This document shows, piece after piece, positions 1 to 7,597 of a stretch of 24,762 nucleotides of DNA. The notes below the pieces were generated by a model that saw only the letters and a list, made by a program, of their open reading frames with translations, did not search any database and was not told the origin of the DNA. The number at the start of each line of letters is the position of its first letter. Position 1 is the first letter of the stretch. The translations under genes and the position numbers were made by a program. The DNA is from Candidatus Latescibacterota bacterium (GTDB lineage: Bacteria; Latescibacterota; UBA2968; UBA8231): assembly GCA_021295675.1 (NCBI GenBank), contig JAGWBY010000101.1, forward strand, positions 2,690 through 27,451, read 5' to 3'.

Positions 1-592
1 GCTCAACGATTGCTCGCACCTGTTGGACATGATGCGCTATGTGATGGGCGATCCGCAGGCCGTGTGGGTGATGGGCAATGTCGAGCGCAAGACCGAGCGC
101 TTTGAGCGCGATATCCCCATTGAGGATCGCAGCCTGTGCGTGGTGCAATTCGACAATGGAGCCATTGGCCAGCTTTTGCAGGAGTTGGCCGGTCCGAATT
201 ATCAAGGTGGGGTTTTCTACGGCTCGGAGGGCATAATTGAACTCGACGAGAGTAAGGTGCGGCTGCTCAACAGCAAGACCGGCACTTGGGAGGAGCGTCC
301 GGGCGAGGGCGCGGATCCCAGCGTTGGGCAGCAGCGCGAGATCGTGGAGTGGATCGAAGGCAAGGTCGAGCATCGCGGCCAAGCGGAAAATGGTCGGGCG
401 GCAGTGGAGATCATCATGGCCACGTACGAGTCGGCGCGGCTACACGAAGTGACCGCGCTGCCTTTGCGGACGATGGCTTCGCCGCTGGAGGTGATGATCG
501 AGGCGGGGGATTTGCCAGTAGAGCGCCCGGGCCGCTACGACATCCGCGCCTTCCTGCTGCGCGGCGAGGACATGCAGCCCGGAGATAGGTAG
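1..592 (+). CDS. Gfo/Idh/MocA family oxidoreductase, C-terminal part (5' end outside window)
   Basis: The reading frame is open from base 2 and ends at TAG 590-592, so only the last ~196 residues are seen. The first residues read LNDCSHLLDMMRYVMGDP, which matches the conserved block of the C-terminal alpha/beta domain of NAD(P)-dependent sugar dehydrogenases, where an Asp and His (here within NDCSH) lie at the active site. Further on come FDNGAIGQL and FYGSEGIIEL, the usual beta-sheet landmarks of the GFO_IDH_MocA_C domain. The Rossmann NAD-binding half is off the left edge. The substrate is unknown; related enzymes oxidise sugars, inositols or sugar acids in the cytoplasm. No gene follows on this strand for 250 bp, so it is the last gene of its transcript. 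Confidence 0.85.
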   Translation, partial: LNDCSHLLDMMRYVMGDPQAVWVMGNVERKTERFERDIPIEDRSLCVVQFDNGAIGQLLQELAGPNYQGGVFYGSEGIIELDESKVRLLNSKTGTWEERPGEGADPSVGQQREIVEWIEGKVEHRGQAENGRAAVEIIMATYESARLHEVTALPLRTMASPLEVMIEAGDLPVERPGRYDIRAFLLRGEDMQPGDR

Positions 593-843
593 TCATGTCG
601 AAACGCGAAACACCCCTTGCCACGTCGGAAAATTCCGGCGCAGAGGGGGCTGGTGTTGGAAAGGGTCGGTCTCGTCGCTAAAAGGTCTCATGGATGGGTT
701 GTATCCGATACAGTTTCGCTCCGCACGGCTCCGTCCTCCCGCTACACGGCCGCCGTGGCATGGATCTTGCAATATCCGGTGCGGAGGTTTTTCGCGCTGT
801 TGTATTATATTGTTTAGTTGTTTAGCAAACCGGAGGTTGGATA

Positions 844-1206
844 ATGAGTGAATCCCATCCGTCGCCGGAGCGTCCGCATCCATTAGACCACGAGGGGCGC
901 ATCGCCCGGCTAGAGGGCATTGTCGAGCAAATCGACGTCCGCTTGGGCCGCATCGAGACCAAGATCGACGCCAATGACGGCAAAATCGACGCGACCCGTA
1001 CGGCGCTGGACGGCAAAATTGACGCGACCCGCGAGGCGCTCGAAGGCAAAATTGACGCGACCCGTACGGCGCTGGACGGCAAAATTGACGCGACCCGCGA
1101 GGTGCTCGAAGGCAAAATTGACCGGCTCTACCACTGGGTGATACCGCTGCAGATCACGACGATCTTAGCCATTGCAGGGCTGGCGTTTAAGGCCTTTAGC
1201 GGCTAG
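844..1206 (+). CDS. Small membrane-anchored coiled-coil protein with 11-residue repeats
   Basis: A 120-residue protein starting with ATG behind a good ribosome-binding site (GGAGG, 832-836). Residues ~1-18 are polar and proline-rich. Residues ~20-95 form a continuous predicted coiled coil whose second half is four and a half copies of an 11-residue unit of the type (D/E)GKIDATR(T/E)AL. Residues ~96-117 (LYHWVIPLQITTILAIAGLAF) are a single hydrophobic helix that would anchor the C terminus in a membrane, with only a few residues beyond. The 11-residue period suggests a right-handed or straight coiled-coil stalk. It has no catalytic motif. It stands alone: the upstream gene is 250 bp away and the downstream gene is on the other strand. 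A role as a membrane-tethered spacer is only inferred. Confidence 0.7.
   Translation: MSESHPSPERPHPLDHEGRIARLEGIVEQIDVRLGRIETKIDANDGKIDATRTALDGKIDATREALEGKIDATRTALDGKIDATREVLEGKIDRLYHWVIPLQITTILAIAGLAFKAFSG
976..1128 (+). repeat. 33-bp in-frame tandem repeat (4.6 units)
   Basis: Units begin at 976, 1009, 1042, 1075 and 1108 (last one partial). Units 1 and 3 end in cgtacggcgctg, units 2 and 4 in cgcgaggYgctc, so the repeat has also grown in 66-bp pairs. Each unit encodes 11 residues of the coiled coil in the 844-1206 gene. Near-identity at the DNA level points to recent expansion by slippage or unequal exchange. Confidence 0.9.
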
Positions 1207-1374
1207 CACCATTTACCAAACCGGAGGTCGGATTGTAACTGTGGCAACACTCCGGCCTCATCTCTTGACCATCAACAGTCCCACCGAGCCGCCAGCCCCA
1301 ATCCAAATGTACTGAGCACGGCCAGTGCTCTAGCTCCTAGGACCATACGAAAATCGCCGACATGCAGCATGATG

Positions 1375-3531
1375 CTAGCCGGTATTCGGCATTTGTTCCA
1401 CCGACCCGTGCCAGAAGGCGATCCGCTCGCGCTTCCATGTATAGGTAATGGCCATGCCGACTTGGGTAGGGATGATCGCAGGATAGGAGTACTCGCCGTC
1501 GGCGGTTTCTAAGTCCAAGCGGCGCGGCCACGTCTGTCCATTGTCCGCTGAGAGTAGGATCGAGAGCGGGGTGCGCGTGTGCTCCACTGGGTTGCAGACG
1601 AGGGCGAGGGTGCCATCGTGGAGGCGAGCTAGGTCGAGGCCGCTATTGTTGTTGGGCAGGTCCGTCGGATAGAGCGGCGACCAAGTCCGCCCTCCGTCCG
1701 CTGAGTCGCTGCGACCGATCCGCCCGCAGGTGCTGCGCCCCGGGGCCGATTCCCAAAGCGCTGGCTGGATCGCGCCGCGGCCGGTAAAGAGCGAACGGTC
1801 GCGTGCTATGAGATCGCTCGCCTGCCAAGTTGCGCCTCGGTCTGTGCTGCGATCGACAAAGACCTCCCACCCTTCCTTTTCCAGCGAGGCTCCGGCTAGC
1901 CACGTGCCGTCGACGAGCGCGAGGAGCTTGTTTTTGACCGGCCCACGCCCGCCCTGGTCGCCCGGCACTAGTGCCCGCGGCTCGGTCCAAGTTTGGCCGT
2001 CGTCGGTCGATTCTATCACCCAAGTCTCCCAATCGGCGATCCGCTCGCCCACCTTGAAGAACAGATAGATGCAGCCGTCGCCGCTGGCGTGGAGCACTGG
2101 ATTCCAGTGGGCGCAGTCGCGCACCTTGGCCAAGCAGCGCGGGGCCGACCAACGCCCGCGCCGGCGCTCGGCTCCCCAGATCCCGACATCCGCTTGACCC
2201 TCGCGGGTGCCACCAAACCACGCGGCGAGAAACGCGCCGTTTTTGAGCTGCACCAAGGTTGAGGCGTGGCACTGGGCGAAGGGTCGGTCGTCGGCAAAGA
2301 GGTGCTCGCGGATGTGGATCAAGTGGCGCAGATAGTCTCCGTAGGCGGACAAATCGAGCGACTGGCCGTCGGCCTCAATGGCTTGCTGGATTGCGGCGAG
2401 AGGTGCGTCCTGCAAGTCGCGTCCCTCGCGCTGGCAGACCTGCGCCGCCGTGCCGGCCGCAAAGCCCATCTGGGCGCAGGTCGCTTGGATGCGGAAGGAA
2501 CTCATGGCCATCTGGTCGCCCGCGGCCGAGCGCCCGGCCACTAGCAGATTAGCGGCCCCTTTGGGCACTAGGCTGCGCAGTGGGATGTGATACGGCTCGA
2601 CCATGGTGGTAATGCCCGTGCCGGCGCGCTCGACGCGGTCGGGCCAGTGGTAGTCGAGATGGTAGGTGCCCACTGCCACGGCGTCGGGGAACGTGCAAGC
2701 ATGGGTGACGTCGTCCTCGGTCAGGAGATATTCGCCGACAATGCGCCGTCCTTCGCGGGCACCGATGTGCCGGGAGACCGAGGCGAGGACGTGGTAGCCC
2801 TTAGTCTGCAAGTAGTAAATCAGGCCCATCATCTGCCGCCGCGCATGTAGTTCGGCGCGGGATAGGCTCTGGCCATCGGCCGCGTCGAATCCCACGACCT
2901 TCATCTTGACTTCGACTTTGCCGGAGGGGAAGACGTGCAAGGTGGTCATGGGCAGGGCCTCGTCGTCGTTCCAAGTTGGGCAGCCCGGCGGCAGGAAGGG
3001 GGTGACGGGTCGGCCGGTGTCCCACAGCACAAAGTAGAGGCTCATGGGCAGTTGTTTGTTGGCTCCCTCGTGGAGGGCGCAGTCGCCGGTGGCATCGACG
3101 ACCATGCCGGGCTGGAACTCGATGCGGTCCGAGGCGCAGGCAACCTCGACCGAGGCGATGTGCCCTCCGGCGCGTTGTGCCGTCAAGGCTCGGGCGTGGA
3201 AGAGAATTTCGACGCCGGCTGCGGCGACCATTTCCTGCAAAAAGAAGGCGCACAATTCCAAGTCGTACGCGCGGCGGTCGGCGAGCGGGTCGTACTCGGC
3301 GATGAGCTCGTGTTGGGCCAAGGTCTCGACGAGGCGGGTAAAAGAGGCGTTGACGCGCTGGCTGTCGCCGCAAAAACCAGCGACGCCTCCGGCTGTGCCT
3401 TGGCCTCCCAAGACATTGGCCGGCTCGACAATGGCAACGGTGGTCTCGGGCGTTTTGGCGGCGAGTGCGGCAAAGGTGCCAGCCATGCCGCCGCCGAGGA
3501 CCAAGGTGTCGATGGGGCGGGTGATGGGCAT
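1375..3531 (-). CDS. FAD-dependent oxidoreductase fused to sialidase-like (BNR/Asp-box) domain
   Basis: Two domains in one chain. Residues ~8-400 are a flavoprotein of the FAD_oxidored type: the dinucleotide fold GGGMAG starts at residue ~14, VLGGQGTAGGV follows, and VVDATGDCALHEGA and LLVAGRSAAGDQMAMSSFRI are typical later motifs. Residues ~407-718 start with FADDRPFAQCHASTLVQL, as free-standing sialidase-like proteins do, and contain four Asp boxes (STDDGQTW, STDRGATW, SADGGRTW, SADNGQTW). I chose ATG 3531 because it puts the Rossmann motif 13 residues in; a GTG at 3615 would add 28 residues of low-complexity sequence. Neither start has a convincing Shine-Dalgarno. The stretch ESAPGRSTCGRIG near 1730 seems ~6 residues shorter than relatives as I recall them, an in-frame gap. 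Substrates of both halves are unknown; hydrolase activity of the propeller is not assured. Confidence 0.8.
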   Translation of the reverse strand: MPITRPIDTLVLGGGMAGTFAALAAKTPETTVAIVEPANVLGGQGTAGGVAGFCGDSQRVNASFTRLVETLAQHELIAEYDPLADRRAYDLELCAFFLQEMVAAAGVEILFHARALTAQRAGGHIASVEVACASDRIEFQPGMVVDATGDCALHEGANKQLPMSLYFVLWDTGRPVTPFLPPGCPTWNDDEALPMTTLHVFPSGKVEVKMKVVGFDAADGQSLSRAELHARRQMMGLIYYLQTKGYHVLASVSRHIGAREGRRIVGEYLLTEDDVTHACTFPDAVAVGTYHLDYHWPDRVERAGTGITTMVEPYHIPLRSLVPKGAANLLVAGRSAAGDQMAMSSFRIQATCAQMGFAAGTAAQVCQREGRDLQDAPLAAIQQAIEADGQSLDLSAYGDYLRHLIHIREHLFADDRPFAQCHASTLVQLKNGAFLAAWFGGTREGQADVGIWGAERRRGRWSAPRCLAKVRDCAHWNPVLHASGDGCIYLFFKVGERIADWETWVIESTDDGQTWTEPRALVPGDQGGRGPVKNKLLALVDGTWLAGASLEKEGWEVFVDRSTDRGATWQASDLIARDRSLFTGRGAIQPALWESAPGRSTCGRIGRSDSADGGRTWSPLYPTDLPNNNSGLDLARLHDGTLALVCNPVEHTRTPLSILLSADNGQTWPRRLDLETADGEYSYPAIIPTQVGMAITYTWKRERIAFWHGSVEQMPNTG

Positions 3532-3650
3532 AGGGGCATCCGTTTGTTGGAGGGAATGGGAGTAATATGTGTACTCAGGAGAGTTGGAAACAGACGGCGG
3601 CGGGATGTTTGACACTGTTCAATGCCCCGTCGTCCGTTTTAAGACGCTTA

Positions 3651-3806
3651 CCTAAGTACACAACAGTAGAGTGGTATGAGATGCTTCGCTTTGCTCAGCA
3701 TGACAGCATGGAGCGTCATCTGTCATGCTGAGCAGAGCGAAGCGGAGTCGAAGCATCTCAGCACTCCCATGCCTAACGTCCATTGGATTACTGTCGTGTA
3801 CTTAGG
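3651..3806. mobile_element. MITE-like palindromic element with terminal inverted repeats and 7-bp target duplication
   Basis: The left end reads CCTAAGTACACAACAGTA (3651-3668) and the right end, reverse-complemented from 3806, reads CCTAAGTACACGACAGTA: 17 of 18 match. ACGCTTA lies immediately outside on both sides (3644-3650 and 3807-3813), a perfect 7-bp direct repeat as expected from transposition. Inside is a second, longer inverted repeat (3678-3706 against 3720-3759) of the GAGATGCTTCG...CAGCATGACAG type. The left inner arm lacks 11 nt present in the right arm, consistent with slippage between two GCTTCG copies. There is no coding capacity, so it would depend on a transposase elsewhere. 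It fills most of the 309-bp gap between the divergently transcribed genes at 3531 and 3841. Confidence 0.75.
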
Positions 3807-3840
3807 ACGCTTATAGAAACCGCGTAGAAAGGAGCAACGA

Positions 3841-6705
3841 GTGAACATACGCGCCTGCGTCTGGCTGATGTTGGTAGCAGTAGCCTCGGCCCAAGCGGTC
3901 GATTGGCCTTACTACACCTCGGATCTGGGCGGCACCAAGTACTCGCCTGCCGCCCAGATCGGCCCGGATAACTTTGACCAATTGCGCGTCGTGTGGCGCT
4001 TTCGCCCGCCCGATCAGCAGATATACGAGACGGCCGATCTCGACCTAGACTTTGACGAGCACCGCAGTACGCCGATCGCTGTCAATGGGGTGCTGTACTA
4101 CGCCTCGCCGTTCAATATCCTCGTCGCTCTCGATGGAGCTAGTGGCGAAAAACTGTGGACGTTTGATCCAGAAGCTTGGCGCATTGAGCCTCGTTTCTTG
4201 GGCAACCTGCGCGGCGCAAGCTACTGGACCGATGGCGAAGTCGAGCGGATTTTTCTCGCCACTTCAACTGCCTATTTGTACTCCATTGATGCCAAGACCG
4301 GTCTTCCAGATCCGGCGTTTGGCCAAGATGGCCGAGTTGACTTGGGCGCGTCCCTGCGCCGGCCACTGACCGACGGCGACCGCTGGAACTACGGCGTGAC
4401 TGCCCCGCCCGTGATCTGTCGTGGCGTGGTCGCGGTCGGTTCGGCCATTGGCGACTGGCGCGGCCGGCCTCCGGCTGAGTACACGCCCCCGGGTGATGTG
4501 CAGGCTTTCGATGCGAGGACTGGGGCCAAGGTATGGGAGTTCCACACGATTCCGCTGGCGGGCGAATACGGCAACGAGACTTGGCAAAGCGACGCTTGGA
4601 AAACCTATGGTGCCGCCAATGTCTGGGCCTCAATGACCGCCGACGAAGAGCTGGGCTACCTCTACTTGCCGGTGAGTACGGCCAGCCACGACTACTACGG
4701 CGGCGAGCGCCCAGGGGACAACCTTTTCAGCGAGTCGATTGTCTGCCTGAATGCCGAGACCGGCGAGCGGGTCTGGCACTATCAGCTAGTCCACCACGGC
4801 CTGTGGGACTACGATCCTGTGGAAGTAGAAGGCCGCCCGCGCCAGATCGTTGCCGTGCTGACCAAGCAGGCTTTCTGCTTTGTGTTTGACCGCATAACCG
4901 GCGAGCCAATCTGGCCGATCGTCGAAAAGCCAGTGCCCCAGTCGCAGGTGCCGGGCGAGCAGACCTCGCCGACGCAGCCTTTTCCAACTAAACCTGTGCC
5001 GTTTGAACGCCAAGGCATCAGTGAGGACGACCTGATTGACTTTACCCCCGAGTTGCGCGAAGAAGCCAAGGCGATCCTCGCCCGCTACGACTACGGTCCG
5101 CTCTATGCGCCGCCGACCGAGAAGGGGGTTTTGGTGGTGCCCGGGCAATGGGGCGGTGCCGACTGGGCCGGCGGTGCCGCGGATCCGCGCACGGGTGTGC
5201 TCTACGTGCCGTCGCACATGGCCATCACAACGGTGCAGTTGCATCGGGTAGATGACCCGGAGGCGCATTCGGCGTTTTCTGCTAGCAACAACCAGCACGT
5301 CCTTGGCCCGCAAGGGCTGCCGCTGGTCAAGCCTCCTTATGGCAGCATTACCGCCATTGACCTCAATACCGGCGAGCACTTGTGGCGGACGACGGTGGGC
5401 AAAGGGCCGGTCAATCACCCAGCGCTCAAGGGCCTCGACCTGCCGGATATGGGCTGGGACAACCGCACCTTCGTGCTGACCACTCCCCGATTGCTGCTGG
5501 CCGCCTCGCAAGACCCGCACGATTTGAGCGACGCTGGTATGGACTACTTCGTCGATCGCGACGCCTACCTGCGCGCCTATGAACTGGCGTCGGGCCGGGA
5601 GATCGGCCGCGTCGAGCTGCCTAGCAATGCCTATGGCGCGCCGATGAGCTATGTGGCGGATGGACGCCAGTACGTGGTCGTCGCGGTAGGCAATGATTTT
5701 GGCGACCTTGAACGCCCGCCCGAGCTGGTGGCCCTGGCCATTCCGCGCGCGGGCGAATCCCTGCCGCCGCAAGGCCGCGACCGCGGAGACGCCGGACACC
5801 CAGCCTTTTACCGGGCCGTCCAAGCCATCGACGCCGGCGATGTGGAGACGCTCAGGGACCTACTCGCCGAACATTCCGAACTAACGGCAGCGCAGGGCTA
5901 TTTCGGCGAATACTACGAATACCCCTACTTCCGCGGGGCCACCCTTTTGCACCACGTGGCTGGCGAGCCGCAGCGAGTGCCGCTGCCCGCAAACGCCGTT
6001 GAGCTGGCCGCGGTCTTACTCGCCGCTGGGGCCGATCCCAACGCCGCGACGTACGATGCGGTCGCGGTACTGGAACTGGTGGCCCAAAGTGCCCAGCTCG
6101 ACTGGGCTGGTACTAAGGGCGAGTTGGTCGGTCTCTTGGTCGATCGGGGGGCTGACTTGGACAGCAACCGCGGCCGAATACTGTGGAAGGCCCTGATCGC
6201 CGAAAACCGCGAACTGGCGAGTCTGTTGATCGAGGCTGGTGCCACGGTCGATTTGCGCTTTGCCGCTGGAGCCAATCGCGTCGATCTGATGGTCGAATTC
6301 TTCGATGCCGAAGGCAAGCTGAAACAGGAGATCGGCCATTTGTATCACCCCGACCCGGACACCGTGCTCACTGACGAGCAAATCCTCGTCGAGGCACTCA
6401 ACTTTGCCGCCTACAGCGGCGCGTTGGAAGCGGCGACCTTCTTACTGGATCGCGGGGCCGACATCAACGGCTTTGCCGGCGCATTCCGGTCCTACGACCA
6501 CGGCAGTACGCCCCTTCACAAAACCGTCGTCGCCGACCAGCTCGAAATGGCCCGCTTTCTCCTATCGCGGGGAGCCGATTCCCTCGTGGGCGATGTGCGC
6601 TTTGACAACACGCCGTACGGATGGACCAACTACAACCAAACCTCTGCGGCTCTCGACGACTTGCTCCGGGAGTATTATCAAGCGGCTGTGGAGAAGGCGG
6701 ACTAG
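3841..6705 (+). CDS. Secreted PQQ-dependent (quinoprotein glucose-type) dehydrogenase with C-terminal ankyrin repeats
   Basis: GTG start 7 nt after AAGGAG (3829-3834). Residues 1-19 form a signal peptide (hydrophobic core LMLVAVASA, cleavage likely near AQA/VDW). Residues ~20-650 are a quinoprotein propeller: WPYYTSDLGGTKYSP at the N terminus, then LDGASGEKLWTFDP, FDARTGAKVWEF, LNAETGERVWHYQLVHHGLWDYD, FDRITGEPIWPI and IDLNTGEHLWRT, the tryptophan-docking blades of PQQ enzymes, and GQWGGADWAGGAADP near residue 437. After HHGLWDYD the usual block of about eight residues (APP-like) appears absent, an in-frame gap. Residues ~655-950 carry about five ankyrin-like repeats (LLAAGADPNA, LLVDRGADLD, LLIEAGATVD, LLDRGADING, LLSRGADSL). 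It would oxidise sugars or alcohols in the periplasm and pass electrons to quinone. The ankyrin tail may hold a partner. Substrate not known. Confidence 0.85.
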   Translation: MNIRACVWLMLVAVASAQAVDWPYYTSDLGGTKYSPAAQIGPDNFDQLRVVWRFRPPDQQIYETADLDLDFDEHRSTPIAVNGVLYYASPFNILVALDGASGEKLWTFDPEAWRIEPRFLGNLRGASYWTDGEVERIFLATSTAYLYSIDAKTGLPDPAFGQDGRVDLGASLRRPLTDGDRWNYGVTAPPVICRGVVAVGSAIGDWRGRPPAEYTPPGDVQAFDARTGAKVWEFHTIPLAGEYGNETWQSDAWKTYGAANVWASMTADEELGYLYLPVSTASHDYYGGERPGDNLFSESIVCLNAETGERVWHYQLVHHGLWDYDPVEVEGRPRQIVAVLTKQAFCFVFDRITGEPIWPIVEKPVPQSQVPGEQTSPTQPFPTKPVPFERQGISEDDLIDFTPELREEAKAILARYDYGPLYAPPTEKGVLVVPGQWGGADWAGGAADPRTGVLYVPSHMAITTVQLHRVDDPEAHSAFSASNNQHVLGPQGLPLVKPPYGSITAIDLNTGEHLWRTTVGKGPVNHPALKGLDLPDMGWDNRTFVLTTPRLLLAASQDPHDLSDAGMDYFVDRDAYLRAYELASGREIGRVELPSNAYGAPMSYVADGRQYVVVAVGNDFGDLERPPELVALAIPRAGESLPPQGRDRGDAGHPAFYRAVQAIDAGDVETLRDLLAEHSELTAAQGYFGEYYEYPYFRGATLLHHVAGEPQRVPLPANAVELAAVLLAAGADPNAATYDAVAVLELVAQSAQLDWAGTKGELVGLLVDRGADLDSNRGRILWKALIAENRELASLLIEAGATVDLRFAAGANRVDLMVEFFDAEGKLKQEIGHLYHPDPDTVLTDEQILVEALNFAAYSGALEAATFLLDRGADINGFAGAFRSYDHGSTPLHKTVVADQLEMARFLLSRGADSLVGDVRFDNTPYGWTNYNQTSAALDDLLREYYQAAVEKAD

Positions 6706-6767
6706 GAGCCGCTTGCTGCACGGCGAGGCCATGTAGCTTTAGGACCAGATTCCCGTGCGCTTCTGTC

Positions 6768-6796
6768 TTGACTTATCTGTGCGTCCGGCGTAGGGT
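6768..6796 (+). promoter_or_regulatory. Possible sigma70-type promoter for the 6854-7473 gene pair
   Basis: TTGACT (6768-6773) is followed after exactly 17 bp by TAGGGT (6791-6796). The -35 box matches 5 of 6 bases and the -10 box only 3 of 6. It lies in the 148-bp gap after the PQQ dehydrogenase and would give a leader of about 50 nt to ATG 6854. Weak evidence, placed here mainly by spacing and position. Confidence 0.3.
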
Positions 6797-6853
6797 TTGG
6801 TTTAGAAGAAGATAGCCGCCAAGTTTCCGCTCTGGGTGCCCAAACAGCAGAAT

Positions 6854-7198
6854 ATGCTAATCGGCACAGCAAAAATTCCCGACGATGCCTTGGTCGTGCG
6901 TGGAGGTAAGAATCGTCCAGAAGACATTCGACGGGGAAGCGGCATTCATCCGAGTGGGATTGTTGGAGTATCCGTAGAAAGCGGCGAAGGAGTATCTGTT
7001 GCTGAACTAGCGAGGATGATTCCACACGGACAAGTTGGCGTGACAACCGCTGGTAAAATCCGCAAGGCTGGTGGCGATGTGGTGCGAACCTCTGGCAGGA
7101 GTCCTTACCATGCGACGTTGACGGGCCTTACTCACGAACAAGTCAGTAGCCTGCTCACGCCAACCATTGCCAATCCTGTGCGGGAGGAGAAACGATGA
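6854..7198 (+). CDS. Uncharacterised small protein, toxin-domain-like, first gene of coupled pair
   Basis: 114 residues from ATG 6854; an in-frame GTG at 6836 would add six. Neither has a clear Shine-Dalgarno. The order of motifs is KIPDDALVVRGG, then HPSGIVGVSVESGEGVSVAELA, IPHGQVGVTTAGKIRKAGG, and a C-terminal RSPYHATLTGLTHEQVSSLLTPTIANP. The last block (YHATLTGL...LLTPT..NP) resembles the ends of small nuclease-like toxin domains, but I cannot name a family with confidence. Its stop overlaps the next start (ATGA, 7195-7198), so the two are translated as a coupled pair. I recall similar two-gene pairs without known function in other bacteria. No signal peptide or membrane segment. A toxin role is inferred from layout and motif style only. 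Confidence 0.7.
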   Translation: MLIGTAKIPDDALVVRGGKNRPEDIRRGSGIHPSGIVGVSVESGEGVSVAELARMIPHGQVGVTTAGKIRKAGGDVVRTSGRSPYHATLTGLTHEQVSSLLTPTIANPVREEKR

Positions 7199-7473
7199 AC
7201 AAGCCAAGAGTTTTCGCCGATTTTCACAATGCCGATCCCCAAGGCCGGTTGCGTTTGAACTGCATGGGCACTGAGGAAGACTTGGCAGCCCAGAACCTTT
7301 CCCTGCGGGAGGGGCAAGCCTTGGTTCTCTACAGCGAAGAGTTGGAAGTCGATGGAGTGGTTCACTACTCTAAAAAAGAAAATCTGTGGGTTGCGGTGAT
7401 TAGTTGGGCGGCGATTAGAAAGCGCACACCCATTACCCAAGCAGAACACCCTACCCTCGATGTAGCGACCTGA
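7195..7473 (+). CDS. Uncharacterised small acidic protein, probable partner/immunity of the upstream gene
   Basis: 92 residues from ATG 7195, overlapping the previous stop by 4 nt; GGAGG lies just upstream in the end of the previous gene (7183-7187). Key stretch: RVFADFHNADPQGRLRLNCMGTEEDL, then LREGQALVLYSEELEVDGVVHYSKKENLWVAVISWAAI. The second half looks like a small all-beta fold with conserved aromatic residues. I recognise the pattern as a widespread uncharacterised family but know of no function. The last ~9 residues (HPTLDVAT) are encoded by a 38-bp sequence that recurs behind another toxin-antitoxin pair at 16906, so the native C terminus may have been altered. Coupling to the upstream gene suggests an antitoxin or immunity role. 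Confidence 0.7.
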   Translation: MNKPRVFADFHNADPQGRLRLNCMGTEEDLAAQNLSLREGQALVLYSEELEVDGVVHYSKKENLWVAVISWAAIRKRTPITQAEHPTLDVAT

Positions 7474-7486
7474 TCGAGTGTTTCGC
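7449..7486 (+). repeat. 38-bp dispersed repeat, copy 1 (end of the 6854-7473 module)
   Basis: CCCTACCCTCGA then TRTAGCGACCTGAT, continuing to GAGTRTTTCGC, matches 16906-16943 at 34 of 38 positions; the four differences are all transitions. It spans the stop codon of the 7195-7473 gene. Confidence 0.75.
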
Positions 7487-7573
7487 GATGCTGGACGAGG
7501 ACTTGTGCTGTTGGGGCCTTCCGAGGATCGCCTCTGATGCTTGAGTGGGTAGCGTGTTCCCCAATACACCTCG

Positions 7574-7594
7574 CGCAAGAAGTCAACTCTTGCG
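7574..7594. terminator. Inverted repeat between convergent genes, possible weak terminator
   Basis: CGCAAGA (7574-7580) and TCTTGCG (7588-7594) form a perfect 7-bp stem with a 7-nt loop. It lies between the end of the 7195-7473 gene and the end of the minus-strand 2OG oxygenase. There is no T tract, so it is not a canonical intrinsic terminator. Confidence 0.25.
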
Positions 7595-7597
7595 TCC

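Noticed and set aside
593..843. Gene in the 250-bp gap after the first gene
   Set aside because: Short frames on both strands show no family features or ribosome-binding site; only AT-rich DNA near 795-825 that may be a weak promoter for the 844 gene.
976..1128. CRISPR-like array
   Set aside because: Units are contiguous and in frame with the coding sequence, without spacers.
1218..1260. Terminator after the coiled-coil gene (CCGGAG ... CTCCGG)
   Set aside because: The stem is 6 bp with a 23-nt loop and no T tract.
2935..3612. 225-codon plus-strand frame over the flavoprotein gene
   Set aside because: Antisense shadow of the FAD domain; Gly/Val/Ala-rich with no family features.
3678..3759. 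Intrinsic terminator in the large palindrome
   Set aside because: It lies between two divergent 5' ends, has no T tract, and is better explained as the core of the MITE.
4786..5823. 345-codon open frame on the minus strand
   Set aside because: Entirely antisense to the PQQ dehydrogenase, whose motifs are clear; GC-rich coding DNA often leaves the opposite strand open. The translation has no recognisable motif.
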